From Aplidium turbinatum (Eukaryota > Chordata > Ascidiacea > Aplousobranchia > Polyclinidae): a stretch of 64,000 nt of DNA. The notes under the pieces are model-generated. The model did no database searches. It had not been told where the DNA came from and saw only the letters and a program-made list of their open reading frames with translations. The stretch spans positions 15,595,498 through 15,659,497 of the forward strand of contig OU964921.1 of the NCBI GenBank assembly GCA_918807975.1. The letters are read 5' to 3'. Positions 1-12,468 of the stretch are shown piece after piece; position 1 is the first letter of the stretch; each line of letters opens with the position of its first letter. A program made the position numbers and the translations under genes.

Positions 1-1195
1 TTTCTTTTTAAGGACATAATACAATGCAGGCTAATATTATAATGGATTTGGGTCGAGGAAAAAGTTTTGTCTCTAAGCGATTTTAACTATACAGCCTAGC
101 CTACAAAAATTTATGATGAAAATGTTTTTCAAGCTCTAAAATTTGAAATATTATATAGGCCTATAATTACAAGGGTAACCAGTGGTTCTAGATATCCCTG
201 TAGCCTATAATATTTAAAATACATTTCACTTTTTTAATGAAATATTTTTTTTTCATTTCAGCAACAGGGCACGGCCGCCAACACATGCTTATGAAATTAC
301 ATGTTAACGGCCGCATTATTATTCATCGACGGCCGCAGGTTGAACACCGTTGGATTAGACATTGAAAGGGTGTTGCCAGATCCCGTTCAGGTTCACGGTT
401 CGAAGAGGCAGCAGTCTGTCATAAAATTAGAGATGCAAATGTCCAGTTATGTGCTGCGTGTACGCGAAACTTTGATTTCATGTTGTGTAGCCAGAGCTCA
501 GTGCCATTGGAGGTAACCAATTTCTAAGGGGGAGGGACTAACAATTGCATGAATGCATGCAGGTTTATTATGGAAAAAAATCTTCTAGGTGGCAAAAAAT
601 ATCTGGGTTGCTTCATCCCCTTGCTATGGGCCTGCGTGTAATCTGTTTCCTTTCAAATACTGTTCGTCAACTAGAAATTTGTTTTGTAAATATACTAGCC
701 TACCATCTTTAAAGCTGTCCTTTTGTGATGCAACTTTTTAAAGTGCACCTAACTTAACTTATATTTTATTGCTTATAGTCCAGTCGCTGAACTCAAAAAA
801 TGGTCAAACCCGGAAAAAAACAATACCAAGCTGAAACTTTGCCAGGTGGTTATATTGGCGATGTAGAGTCACCAAAAAAAAGCCCCATGATTCCCCCTTG
901 GGAATAGTGAGTTTTAGCCATTTTTCCATAATGGCCGCAGCAGGGCCGTTGACAGGATTTCTCGGGCCCGGTACAAATTTATTTTCGGGCCCCCTTCATC
1001 GACAATGTTATGAACAATAAAGGCTGTGTACACACTTTTATTGATGTTGTTTAAGCATTGCCGTTTAACAAATCTTGCGCAATCTTACAATTTTCCGAAC
1101 CGCAAAACTTACTATCTTAATCTAGGAGTTGCTTTTTTGAACTTTTATTTGTCGCATGGCGCTAGAGTATTAATTCCCGATTTCATTGATGTTTG
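1..1195. other. Unassigned AT-rich DNA
   Basis: I see no supportable gene here. A 71-codon frame at 301-516 follows a good-looking 3' splice signal near 263 (a T run, then CAG), but no frame stays open across a plausible exon and the peptide matches no family I know. A GGGCCC-rich patch near 935-1000 could be the end of an old DNA transposon, but I could not pair it with a second end. Confidence 0.4.
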
Positions 1196-1200
1196 ACTGG

Positions 1201-1790
1201 TGTTCCAGACAATGGTTCACCTAATCAAACGTCATATAAAAAACCGTTCAAGTCTACTGAATATTACGTCATGGAAGTTGCTAGAAAATGGGCCAAAATT
1301 GCACCATCGTTCATAAGACTTGTGTCAAACCTGTTTGGACCTGTTTGGGCCTGTTTCAGTTTGAAACCTGTTTAAACAGGAAATATTACATCAGCTTTAA
1401 ACACCTGTTTGAATGACTTCATAATTGTCTTTCATTATCGCGTCACACTAACTGCTGACGTGCCTTTGAGTTATCACAAATTTTTCTGATTCATTCTTGA
1501 AGTTGTTTGTTGGAAGTCGGTCGCACATTTAACTGGTTTATTTGGTGCTTGCTAGCTGGACAAATTCTCCGTCTTTTACCCAATTAGTCTGGTTTGTAGT
1601 GACAAGTTCAAGTGGTGTACGGCGTTGCACCCCCTCGTTTTCGATAGCCGCGGGCTAATTTTACAGAAATACACTGTTTGAAAAGAAGTTCAAGTGTGTG
1701 TTTCTTCGGTCATTATATACAGACGAACGGATTCGGGAACTTTATGTTAAAATTTTCCCACGAAGAGATTATGGTTTACCGCTGTGACCA
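1201..1790 (+). repeat. 5' LTR of BEL/Pao copy 1
   Basis: This 590-bp direct repeat begins TGTTCCAGAC and ends GCTGTGACCA. It matches 8873-9462 with one visible mismatch. It follows the duplication ACTGG. Confidence 0.95.
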
Positions 1791-2238
1791 TAAAAAATAA
1801 AAGACGAGTTGTTGTCAGTTGGAAATTAGAAGCACAAAGAAAATAAAAGACGTGTTTGTTGTCAGCTAGTGCAGAAGAACTACTTAGAAGTACAAGAAAT
1901 AATAAAAGAAGATTTGTTGGTTGGTAGTCTACACTCTTACAGAAGCAAAGAAAAGTAAAGACATTTCTTCTCAGTTTGGTACTGAAGAAAAATAACTTTG
2001 ACATTCATTGGCAAGAAAGAAGATTAAAGACAATCCATCTGTGCTTGTAGATTCAAGTGGAAGAATCCAAGCAAGTTTTGTGGACTTTAGGACTTCATAC
2101 TCGTACAGCTACGGTATCGTGCATTTAAATTCTTTTTTGTATTTTTTACGGTCTTTACAGTTAAGTTTTTTATAACTTAAATTTGTGTGTTTGTGTAATT
2201 TAACTTTTTAATTGTTAAATTTAGTCCCAAAATTTAAT

Positions 2239-5200
2239 ATGTCTACACTCGGTGGCGACAGGGACTCGACCGCCGTCGATTCGACTGAGTTTAAGCCTGA
2301 TGATGTTCTTTGCGGTCGGGCAGGCCATTCTGGGGAGGGACCCAGTAACGATGAGGCTAAGTCAGTTCGAGAGGCCCGGCATCTTAGAAGGGATATTTTG
2401 ACTCAAATTGGGGAACTTTCTGTAGCCCTAGGTTCTTTGAGTGATAAGCAGGAACTGTTAATTTTTAGATCTAAGTTCTCTACTCTGGAAGAGGATTTAC
2501 GGCATTTCCATGCTCTTTTGAGTAAAATTTTTAACTCTGCAATCTTGGCAGAACTTCGTGATAGGGTAGATCCCGAATTTAACTCGTTAAAAAATAACTT
2601 CGAACAAAAAGAAAGTGAGTTCTCAGATATGTTGGACGCTGACATACATCCTGAGGATAGCGCCTCAAATGTAAGCACTAGGATGTCTGAGAGCTCGTCA
2701 CGGATAGTTGCACAAATTAACCTGCAGCTAAGACGAGAGGAGCTCCAGATACAAGCCGAGGCTGCTGAGGCCACCGCGAGAGCTGAGGCCGAAGCGAGAG
2801 CTGCTGAGGCCGCCGCCAGAGCTGAGGCCATACGAGCTGAGGCTGCCGCGAGAGCGGAGGCCGAAGCGAGAGCTGCTGAGTTCGCACTCAAAGACGCCCA
2901 GTTGAGGGCTGAACAACGTAAGGAGGTAGCTTTAGCTGAATATCGATCAGAGGTGGGCTCCCGGCGTAGCTCTAAGAAGGGATCTTCTAGGCATTCCAGA
3001 AGTGAACATCATTCGCAGTTTAATTTACATAACCTTTTCCAGACGCCTGTTCAATCCGTAAGTGGACCTGTACAATCCACATGTTTTCCAGCTGTTTCAG
3101 GAGGTCTCGGGGCCGCGGCTAAGGGTCTTCCGAAGGCTGTAGAGCCAAGGTCTGCAAATTACAACCGAACTCCTCCCCCAGAGCGTACAGGTCACGGGGC
3201 CGCCATTAGCAGTAATGCTTTGCCCCCTTCAAAGTTTTCTGCGCCGCTAGTTGTTGATCGCCCAGCTACACGTAATTTGGGTGGTTGTGAGAGGCGTATC
3301 GTGTCTCCTGATTTTAACATGTGTGAGGATCGTGATCGGGCTGTGCATGTGACTGAGCCCCCTCAGCCCCTTAAGGGATATAGCTTGTCTTCTCCCGCTA
3401 AATCGAGTTCTCAACAGCAGGATTGCTTTTTTGAATACCAAAATAGTAGGACGTTTTTCGATAAGGCGGCCTTGATTGGTTACGATGGTAATAATATGCC
3501 ATTTATCTTCTTTAAAAATCGTGTTACGGCCTTAATGGCAGCTTCGCCCTTTATACGAACACGTTTGACTTTGTTACAAGCAGCTTGTGTTAGAACAGCT
3601 GCGCAAACGATTGCTAATTTGGTTTCCGACACTCCTGGCTTGTCAGAGGAAGACAGGATAGAAATGTCATTAGCTCGCTTGTCCCAACGTTTTGGAGTTC
3701 GTGGAGGTCTTTTCGCCGAACCGGAAATTAGAAAGTATCGTTATGGTAGCAAATTGAATTCAATCTCTTCCAGTGATTTGAAAGAGTTTAAAGATGAATT
3801 GTCGCAGTGTCTGCTTTACGCGCAAGCTTATGGTCAGCGTGATAAATTAGAAGGACATTTTGTTTTGGATTTGGCTAAGCGATTCCCGTTTGACGCTAAG
3901 CAGCGTAATTATCTTGACTTTTTAGGTAATCAGTATGGTAGCACTGAGGAACCTACTTTTCAGAGTTTGTTTGAATTTGTAGTTCGAGAAGAAACGCGCA
4001 AGTCGACTGATTTTAGCATTATGCTAATGGGCGATTCTGGTGAGTCGCAGCATTTTAAAAAGTTTGGCAAAGGAAAATTGCCTTCATGTCCGGTTAGGCA
4101 GACGTCCGTAAAACCCCATGATGATGTGATGTCAGGGAGTTCGCAGTACTCGACTGTTGTTGGCGCACCGCGCGGTGGTGAGGCTAGACGTAAAGACCTG
4201 CCGGCATGTATTTGTTGTTCGTCACGTGGTCAAGTTGAATATCATTTTTTGTCTAATTGTAAAGAATTTTTGCGCTTGACACCTAAAGATCGGAGAGATG
4301 TCATTGTGAAAGCTGGCAAATGCTTGAATTGTTTGCGCCAGCATATGGTTAGGGATTGATTTCATGCAAATAACTGTCGTAAGTGTGGGCCTAACAATGA
4401 TAGGAAACACTATTTTCTTCTGCATGATTTTTATGTGACGTCACGTGATTCTCTGGATTCTGTTGGGAAAGATGATGCTCGTGCCAGAGTTCCTGTGCGT
4501 AATGTTAAGATTGGAAATGTTAAAGCAGCCTTTAACCGCGTTACTGCTGCTCGTGTTTTGAATCCAATGACTGGCAAATCGAAGTTGGTGTATTGTCAGC
4601 ATGATCCTGGTTCGCAGTTGACGTTTGTTTCGAGTGATTTGGTGTGTGAACTTGATCTTAAACCGTACGATAAAGCGTCGTTTAAAATGGATACCCTGGC
4701 TGGTCAGAAAGCTACTTGTGCTGACCTTGTCAAACTCAACATCCAGTCGTTAGAGACAGATGAACTGTTTTGTGATATAACTTCGGTGGTTAACCCAGCT
4801 TGGGCTGACGATGTTAAAACTTTACCGCATAAACAAGATTTAAATGGTTTCCGTCATTTTCATGACGTGAATATGTTTCATTTGAATGATTGTAGTACTG
4901 TAGATGTACTGATTGGCAACGACAACGCTTATTTGATGTGGGCCAAAGAGGAGCGTGTTGGTGAAAATCGTAGTGAACCGCATGCTTTACTCACTCCTCT
5001 CGGCTGGTTGGCTTGTGGTGGTAAGTCACCCTTAGATGAAAGCGTTGCTAACGTGTGCAGAGTGCAAACGTCTTCAGAGTCGGATGTCATCTCTGGCTTT
5101 CAGCGTAAAATTGAGTCTCGTGATATGGAAATAGCAGACCTGAATAAAGTCATTCAGGATTTGACCTTGCAAAATGAAACCTGTGAATTGTCTCGCAATG

Positions 5201-8200
5201 ACATTTTGGCTAGAGAACTTGTTGAACCGAATATTGAGTTGAAAGATGGTCGATTTGAGATACCTGTTCCGTTGAAGGAAGATATTGATCTACCTAACAA
5301 TTTTGTGTTGGCGTCAGATAGAGTTGCTGCTTTAAGGAAGAAGGCTTTAAAACAACCTGAACTTCGTGATTTCCTTACTGACACCATGAAAGATCTTAAA
5401 TCAAATGGCTATATTGAGCGTGTTGGTGAAGCAGGAAATGTAAAGGGTTTTGAATGGTATTTACCGTACTTTGTGACGTCACAATTAAAAAAGCGTATTG
5501 TTTACGATGGCAAGTCTGAATTTCGAGGAACTTGTGTTAATGATGTAATGTTTTCGGGTCCTGACTTGTTAAACCCTCTGGTAGATGTCTTGGCTAGATT
5601 TCGGCTTGGTAGATTTGGTCTCATGGCTGATGTGACGAAATGCTTCTTTCAAATAAAGTTACCTGAGTCGCAAAGGGATTTGTTTCGTATATTGTTGTTT
5701 GAAGATGATGACCTTGAGAGTGGTAGGATGGTACCCTTTCGTTTTTGTGTACACCCTTGGGGAATAAAGAGTAGCCCATATATCGCTTGCTTGGCTATAA
5801 AGAAAATGATCGAGCAGAATCCCAGCAGCGCTGGTGAACTAACTCTCTGCAATATTGCAAATAATATGTACATGGATGATTTTATATTTTCGGCTGATAG
5901 CTTAGAGGAAGCTCAGCAAATCACTCATGAATCAATTGCTTTGTTTGATAGCCGTGGGTTTAAACTTGTTAAGTGGAGTGCTAACAAGGAGGCTATGATT
6001 GTCTTGTCAAATTTGGATAATGAGATGCTTTCACCTTTGATTCGTGACATTGACTTTCAGACTGAAAATATGACTTTGCCATCAGCGAAGACATTGGGTT
6101 GTGTGTGGCAAACCGAGTCTGACGAGATGCGTATCGCATGTTCCTTAAAGCCCTTAGCTAAACACACGCGCCGAAGTATGCTCAGTCAGCTTGGACAAAA
6201 TTTTGATCCGCTAGGCTTTGGAGCGCCATTTTTTCTAAAAGCACGCCTTATACTTCAGCAATTGGCGATAGACAAGTTTGATTGGGACACCGAGGTCCCT
6301 GATAGCTTTGTTAAAGAGTGGGAGTCGTGGCTTCGCTCTTTGGACCTGCTTAAGGATTTTTCGTTACCGAGATGGTATTTTGCAAACTCTGGTGTGTGCA
6401 GTCCGGATGATATTGTTTCATATCAATTGCATGGGTTTAGTGATGCTTCGAATCAAGCTTTCTCTTCTGTTGTTTACTTACGTAGACTGGTTAACGGAGT
6501 TCCGAGTGTGTCTTTCGTTCTGGGTAAATCTACCATTGTTGTAAAAAATCAGTTTTCTTGGCCGATAGCTAGGAAAGAGCTTGTTGCCGCTTTGAATACA
6601 GCAAGACTCGTGAAGCAGGCCTACGAGGCATTGAAGATGCCCGACTGCCTTAAGTATTTTTGGTGTGATTCTCGTACTGTGTTGCAGTGGGTTAAAAACC
6701 CTGATTTACGTTTGAATAAGTTTATTACGCGTCGAGTTGAGCATATTTTATTGTTGTCTGGAGCCCAGGATTGGCGTTTTTGCCCTACCGATATGAACTC
6801 AGCTGATGTTGGCACAAGGCCAAATCTTATTACAAAGAAAGAATTTCGAGAGTTGTGGTTGAATGGTTCTAGTCTTCTCTACCAGTGTGAGGAAATTCCA
6901 TCTGTAGAAAATGCCACTCCAGTACCTGTCCATAGCCTATATCTTCGTGACGAAGAGGAGTCGCTTGACGTTGGACAGGGTGGTCTTCACAGATTGATCG
7001 AGGCCGCACCTTCTTTGTATGTTATGAAAAAGAGAATCGCTTATTTGGTTGCTTTTGTTGAATTTTTGTGCTGTAAAACGAGAAAGCGTAGCTTTGTGAA
7101 GCCAAAACTGGATGCATCTTATCTTAACAGTGCTTCAGAGTTGGCTGTAAAGTTTGTTCAGAAGAGCGTGTATGGCGATGTGGTACATTTAATGACCAAA
7201 CGATCGCCGGATGCCCTTGAGGAAGTGATAAAGCGAGGTAGTGTTGGCGCTTCGCAACGTGAGAAGGAACGCTTGAAAGAATTACGTTCACTTAAAAAGT
7301 ACAGACCTTGTGTAGATGACGCTGGTGTAATCCGCATTGAAGGGCGCTTAAGTAATTCTCCCGAGATCTCTCTTGAAGCAAAGCATCCGATTGTTTTGCC
7401 TTCGAAGCACCCCTTCACTAGGCTTGTTGTACTGTCGCATCATAATGGAAATGCGCACTGTGGAGTACAGCACACTTTGTTGTCTACGCGACAGAAATTT
7501 TGGATCGCTAATGGTAATGCCTCCGTGAAGAGGTATCTTAATGATTGTGGTGTATGTGCGATTGAGAAAGCACAGCCTATAAGGCAGCTCATGTCTGATT
7601 TACCTTTGTCTCGCACAACTGCGCATAGGAAACCCTTTTTTGATTGCGGCTTAGACTATCTTGGACCTTTAACCTTTGTTGAAGGTAGAAGTCACAAAAA
7701 AGCTTGGGGACTCTTGTTCACATGTATGGCATCTCGCGCTATTCATGTTGAGCTGGTTACGTCATTGTCGCTGAGTGATTTTTTACTTGCCTTTACAAGG
7801 TTTACAGATTTACGTGGGCAGGTTAATGCTATCTATTCTGATAATGGAAGTACCTTTCAGGCAGCATCTAAGAAGTTACCCGAGTTGATAGAATCAGCTG
7901 AATTTCACAACGCCCTGAGACGGAGAGAGATAAACTGGGAATTTATACCTCCGTATGCTCCGGCGCAAGGTGGCGCCTGGGAGGCAATGGTTAAACAATT
8001 TAAAATTGCATTTTTTCACATTTTAGACTCTTCAATTCGTAAGCCCAATTTTATTGAACTGCTTACGTACACAGGCAGTGCCGTTCGGATCGTGAACGAA
8101 CGCCTTTTGGTACCTTTGAGTGACGACCCTAGGGATTTTACTGTCATCACCCCTGCCTCACTTTTGACCCCATACTTAGACCCATACTGTGCTGTTGGGC

Positions 8201-8565
8201 AACCACATGATCGTGACCAATTAAGAAGGGATTATCGGTTCAATTTGTCACTTTCTCAGCAGTTTTGGAGTAAATGGATCGATTTTTACTTGCCAGGTCT
8301 TCAGGGCCGGAAAAAATGGCTAAAAATGGCCGAGAATTTGGAGCCTGGTCAACTTGTAGTGGTAGGTTCTCTCCAGGACATTGGTAAACGTGGGAAGTAT
8401 CAACTTGGGAGGGTGTATGAGGTAGTTCCACAAATTAGGAAAGGGAAGCCTGTGGTTCGTAGAGCTAAAGTTGCCGTCTGCAACTATGATGAGAGTACGG
8501 GGAAAGTGAAAGTAGACTATGTGTTGAGGGATATTTCGTGCCTCGCCCCCGTAAAGAACACCTAA
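2239..8565 (+). pseudogene. gag-pol coding region of BEL/Pao copy 1 (fossil)
   Basis: In order, the region holds a gag part starting MSTLGGDRD, a charged Ala/Glu/Arg-rich stretch likely to be coiled coil (about 2750-2930), a Cys/His cluster of zinc-knuckle type (about 4200-4370), an aspartic protease with DPGS (about 4602), a reverse transcriptase with YMDD (about 5869), RNase H, an integrase zinc domain (HH...C..C, about 7435-7570), the integrase core (about 7640-7990) and an integrase C-terminal part to 8565. In this family the products would form a cytoplasmic particle, copy the RNA and integrate the DNA. The region is almost entirely open, with about one break, as expected for a young copy. 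The long Ala/Ser-rich frame on the opposite strand only mirrors the Ala/Glu/Arg repeat. Confidence 0.93.
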
Positions 8566-8872
8566 GTGTTAGGGTTTGAGCCTGGTTTTGTCTGCGGTGG
8601 CCGACCCTTGTCTGAGCCCGGAACAGTCGGTTATTATCGCAACCATTGTATATAGCGTCATTTTAGTGTGTACCTATGGTACCAATTTCATGTATCGTCG
8701 TGTTTATTCTTATTGCTGTTCATTCTTTGCATGCCCTTTGTATTTGCCTATTAACTTAAACGTGAGTGATTCAAACAATTTGTGTATCATGTGTTTTTAT
8801 TCATTGGCTCACAATTGTCGTCAATTCTTTTTTAGTTATGCCATGTCAGACTGTCATAACTAGGGGCCGCTA
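8566..8872 (+). other. 3' segment of BEL/Pao copy 1
   Basis: This stretch separates pol from the 3' LTR. It can encode a short hydrophobic peptide (residues like VIIATIVYSVILVCTYGTNF) that is also found, slightly changed, in the second BEL/Pao copy. The purine-rich AGGGGCCG just before the LTR is the likely plus-strand primer site. I would not call the hydrophobic frame an envelope gene on this evidence. Confidence 0.5.
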
Positions 8873-9462
8873 TGTTCCAGACAATGGTTCACCTAATCAA
8901 ACGTCATATAAAAAACCGTTCAAGTCTACTGAATATTACGTCATGGAAGTTGCTAGAAAATGGGCCAAAATTGCACCATCGTTCATAAGACTTGTGTCAA
9001 ACCTGTTTGGACCTGTTTGGGCCTGTTTCAGTTTGAAACCTGTTTAAACAGGAAATATTACATCAGCTTTAAACACCTGTTTGAATGACTTCATAATTGT
9101 CTTTCATTATCGCGTCACACTAACTGCTGACGTGCCTTTGAGTTATCACAAATTTTTCTGATTCATTCTTGAAGTTGTTTGTTGGAAGTCGGTCGCACAT
9201 TTAACTGGTTTATTTGGTGCTTGCTAGCTGGACAAATTCTCCGTCTTTTACCCAATTAGTCTGGTTTGTAGTGACAAGTTCAAGTGGTGTACGGCGTTGC
9301 ACCCCCTCGTTTTCGATAGCCTCGGGCTAATTTTACAGAAATACACTGTTTGAAAAGAAGTTCAAGTGTGTGTTTCTTCGGTCATTATATACAGACGAAC
9401 GGATTCGGGAACTTTATGTTAAAATTTTCCCACGAAGAGATTATGGTTTACCGCTGTGACCA
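8873..9462 (+). repeat. 3' LTR of BEL/Pao copy 1
   Basis: A 590-bp direct repeat of 1201-1790, followed at once by the target duplication ACTGG. Confidence 0.95.
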
Positions 9463-9507
9463 ACTGGTCATTCTAAACTCACCAGAAGAGAATTTACAGC
9501 AAAGTTA

Positions 9508-9862
9508 GAGTGAAATTTACATGCCTTTTGACTCTTTTTTATTTCTTTAAAAGTATTATTGACTCAAAAAGAATGTCTAAAAAGACATTACGAAAAGTAA
9601 ATACGGACAAAGGCCAAAGTAAATACGCACAAAATAACTACGAAAAATAACTACAAAATAACTAACACAAAATACACACAAAATACTAACACAAAAAAAG
9701 AGAAAAATAACACAAAATAACTACGAATTGTACGCACAAAGTAACTACGAAAAGTAACTACGGACAAAGTTACTTTTCGTAATGTCTTTTTAGACATTCT
9801 TTTTGAGTCAATAATACTTTTAAAGAAATAAAAAAGAGTCAAAAGGCATGTAAATTTCACTC
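9508..9862. repeat. Inverted repeat, 93-bp arms
   Basis: The arm 9508-9600 is the reverse complement of 9770-9862. The 169-bp spacer is built of short repeats such as AAATAACTAC. The right arm is also the first part of the 602-bp tandem unit that follows, so the array seems to start with a flipped piece of its own unit. Confidence 0.85.
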
Positions 9863-10795
9863 TGTGTGGAGCTACATGTACTTGAGAGGTTAACTGTTAT
9901 TTTTTTATTTACTTGTTGATTCATTCATATCAGTTTGTATCCTCTGGGGATCCTTCTCTTGTATCATGGGCCAATCCTATAGATGTTTGCTGGTACACCC
10001 CTTCATTTTCTTTGAATTTTAATACTTATTTGTGCCGCTAGAATCTAATTTCTTGTATTTTAGATCCATCTCAGATGATTGTTTTGTCCTAGCTCAGTTG
10101 CAAATTCTTGTCTTTTTTTCTAGTTTTTATTTTTAACAAATTCCTGCCATTTCTTAGCACAAATTCTCTTAAAAAAATCACATCTTCTAATAGGCTGTAA
10201 AACTACGTTTCGCTGAGGTCCAAAGTTAAAACTTAAATCCAGTCTCATTGTCTCACAACAATCACTCAAGTTTCAAATCATCATCTCAACCAACGCTTCA
10301 AGACAACTTTCTACTTTCACTTTACTACGCTGAAGAGATCGGAAGATCGAAACACTGGTTTTTGTCCGTAGTTACTTTTCGTAATGTCTTTTTAGACATT
10401 CTTTTTGAGTCAATAATACTTTTAAAGAAATAAAAAAGAGTCAAAAGGCATGTAAATTTCACTCTGTGTGGAGCTACATGTACTTGAGAGGTTAACTGTT
10501 ATTTTTTTATTCACTTGTTGATTCATTCATATCAGTTTGTATCCTCTGGGGATCCTTCTCTTGTATCATGGGCCAATCCTATAGATGTTTGCTGGTACAC
10601 CCCTTCATTTTCTTTGAATTTTAATACTTATATGTGACGCTAGAATCTAATTTCTTGTATTTTAGATTCATCTCAGATGATTGTTTTGTCCTAGCTCAGT
10701 TGCAAATTCTTGTCTTTTTTTCTAGTTTTTATTTTTAACAAATTCCTGCCATTTCTTAGCACAAATTCTCTTAAAAAAATCACACCTTCTAATAG
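9769..10795 (+). repeat. 602-bp tandem array, unit 1 and first part of unit 2
   Basis: Unit 1 runs 9769-10370 and unit 2 starts at 10371 with the same GTTACTTTTCGTAATG. Unit 2 is interrupted at 10795 by the PLE complex and resumes at 25483. Unit 1 keeps the uninterrupted target (near 10181-10198). No coding sequence of note. Confidence 0.92.
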
Positions 10796-11657
10796 CTAAC
10801 TGCTCTTGGCTGATGCTGAGCTGCGTCGGAGTCTGCCTCGCTTTCTGACCTAGTCTTATTCTGAAACGATCCCTGTTCCATATCTAGAAAGCTAAAACCT
10901 CAATTGCTAAGGTAACAGGGATCAGTTGTCAGTAGATGTTACAGAAAATATATTTCGCACTTATTCAATCAAATATAGTTATTACTATCTGAAGCCTTTA
11001 CAAATTGTTTCACCTAACGGATCATCAGAAGGTCTGAAAAAAACATGCAAACAGTAAAGAATCGATAATTCTGAAAAGATATTAAATATTATAACTGTAA
11101 TTTAATCTGCCAAAAAAATCTTTAAACCTGTACTTCCTGAGAAGATATTAAATATTGCAACTGTAATTTAATCTGCAAAAAAAACCTCTAAACCTGAATT
11201 CCTGAAAAGATATTAAATATTATAACCGTAATCCAATCTGCAGAAAAAAAACCTCAGAATCACTAAGGACAACATCCATCCGCCACGACAAAGCTTCAAT
11301 CAATTTGTCCCAATGGAAACCAAACAACATGATGGCAACATCTATGACATCACAAAGAAGCAAAATGCATATGTGATGATCAGCGCAATCTGTAGTAATC
11401 TGAACAAAATAAATAAAAATTGTTTTTAAACCTGTAAAAATTAAATGAGATTTATAACCTGTAAAAATCAAATGAAATTTAATTTTTTCAAAATTATAAC
11501 CTGTGAAAATCCCAAGGAATTGTGATGATGTAACCTGTAGTAACCCGAACAAATGAAATAAAATCTGTTTATAAACCTGTAAAAATTAAATGAGATTTAT
11601 AGCCTGCAAAAATCAAATGAAATTTTTTGAAAAAAAACTGTGAAAATCAAAAGAAAT
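10796..11657 (-). repeat. PLE copy A 3' tail / pseudo-LTR
   Basis: The non-coding tail of copy A, reading leftward. It matches the tail of copy B (24557-25469) and the pseudo-LTR at 15975-16815. It contains a hammerhead ribozyme, three roughly 62-bp minisatellite units and several TTTTTACAGGTT motifs. The outer 90 bp or so (10796-10885) have no counterpart in copy B. Confidence 0.8.
10989..11036 (-). ncRNA. Hammerhead ribozyme, PLE copy A tail
   Basis: On the minus strand the core is CTGATGA, a short stem II (TCC GTTA GGT), then GAAAC, a 3-bp stem III (ACA/TGT) and a GTA cleavage triplet, flanked by a stem I of CCTT pairing AAGG. Identical in sequence to the two other copies in this complex. 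Confidence 0.78.
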
Positions 11658-12460
11658 TTATTTTATTTTGAAGTACTTGAGTTTAAATTTGTTTCTATGA
11701 CGACATTTGCCGACCAGTTCCGAACGCTTGTTCAAAAGGTGGCCACTATCAGCCTTCAGAATGGCCAGCTTTTCAGCCAAACATAGGCCACAATTGTTAC
11801 GACCACCTCCACTATAAGGCCGAGCACAGCTGTGGATGGACCAAGTTATTTTAGGGTCAACACCCTTATCCTTAAGGTCCCAACCGCCTTAGATAGCTCG
11901 GTGCTGTTTCGTTTAGACCTATCCATGAAGGTACATTTATGGTTGGAAAAACGTTTTTTAAAAGTAGTTTCACAACAACCAATGTAATTAAGAACCTTCG
12001 GGCTGTTATCAATAGTAGCTTTGTAAACAACGGCCTTCTGCAAGCATTGCCCATTCAAAGGACAATCTGGCCTCACCCTACAATTGCAACCAGGCTGCGA
12101 TGGTACATTATCAGCCTGCAATATTGCTTTATTGTGGGAGGATATGACACTTGCAACATTCGGAGTACAACTGTAGCTCAGCTTAATAGTATTACGGTTG
12201 AATATTTTGTGCAATCTATGATGGGGTGGAAAGTGTATGGAAACAAGTTTGAAAAATTCCTTACCAATATTGCTATCAACCTGCAAGCTGAAAGGAGGGT
12301 TAAACCATAAAATTTTCCGGCTCCTTTTCCTAGATGTTCGTAAGTTATTAGCAGGGTTGTAGCAAACTCTCTCCGCAAAACCACTTTTCAAAAGGGCATC
12401 ATTATAAACAGATGCGGTCTTATCAAATTCATTTTGGCCAAATGATGTGGCAGACAATCG
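11658..12460 (-). pseudogene. PLE copy A, C-terminal part: zinc finger and GIY-YIG endonuclease
   Basis: This is the C-terminal half of the PLE protein; its N-terminal half lies at 14609-15917 beyond the P element. It shows a Cys cluster (CNC...CPLNGQC) and then a GIY-YIG-type nuclease core (VYKA...YIGCCETTFKKRFSNHK). In PLEs this nuclease nicks the target for priming. One base is missing from the GCGGTTTGGGACC seen in copy B (about 11875-11890), which shifts the frame; after it the frame runs on through DPKITWSIH to a stop at 11658-11660. The original protein therefore had about 67 more residues than the main open frame shows. Not functional as it stands. Confidence 0.85.
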
Positions 12461-12468
12461 CTTTGAAA

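Larger units (their letters stand above)
1201..9462 (+). mobile_element. BEL/Pao LTR retrotransposon, near-whole fossil (copy 1)
   Basis: The element has two 590-bp LTRs that begin TG and end CA, and it is flanked by the 5-bp duplication ACTGG (1196-1200 and 9463-9467). Internal parts run leader, gag, protease, reverse transcriptase, RNase H, integrase, then a short 3' segment ending in a purine-rich stretch before the 3' LTR. Family calls rest on the DPGS-type protease, the YMDD reverse transcriptase and the order of pol domains. I found one mismatch between the LTRs, so the insertion is recent. It looks close to whole, with about one break. Confidence 0.95.

Noticed and set aside
301-516. 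71-residue frame near the left edge
   Set aside because: No family, no codon signal, and the splice-like site before it does not lead into an open exon.
2403-2891. 162-residue Ala/Ser-rich frame on the minus strand
   Set aside because: It mirrors the GC-rich Ala/Glu/Arg repeat of the BEL/Pao gag part and recurs only in the same place of the second copy.
11220-11552. 110-residue frame, also at 16301-16633 and 24662-24994
   Set aside because: It appears three times only because it lies in the PLE tail; it is low-complexity and crossed by minisatellites.
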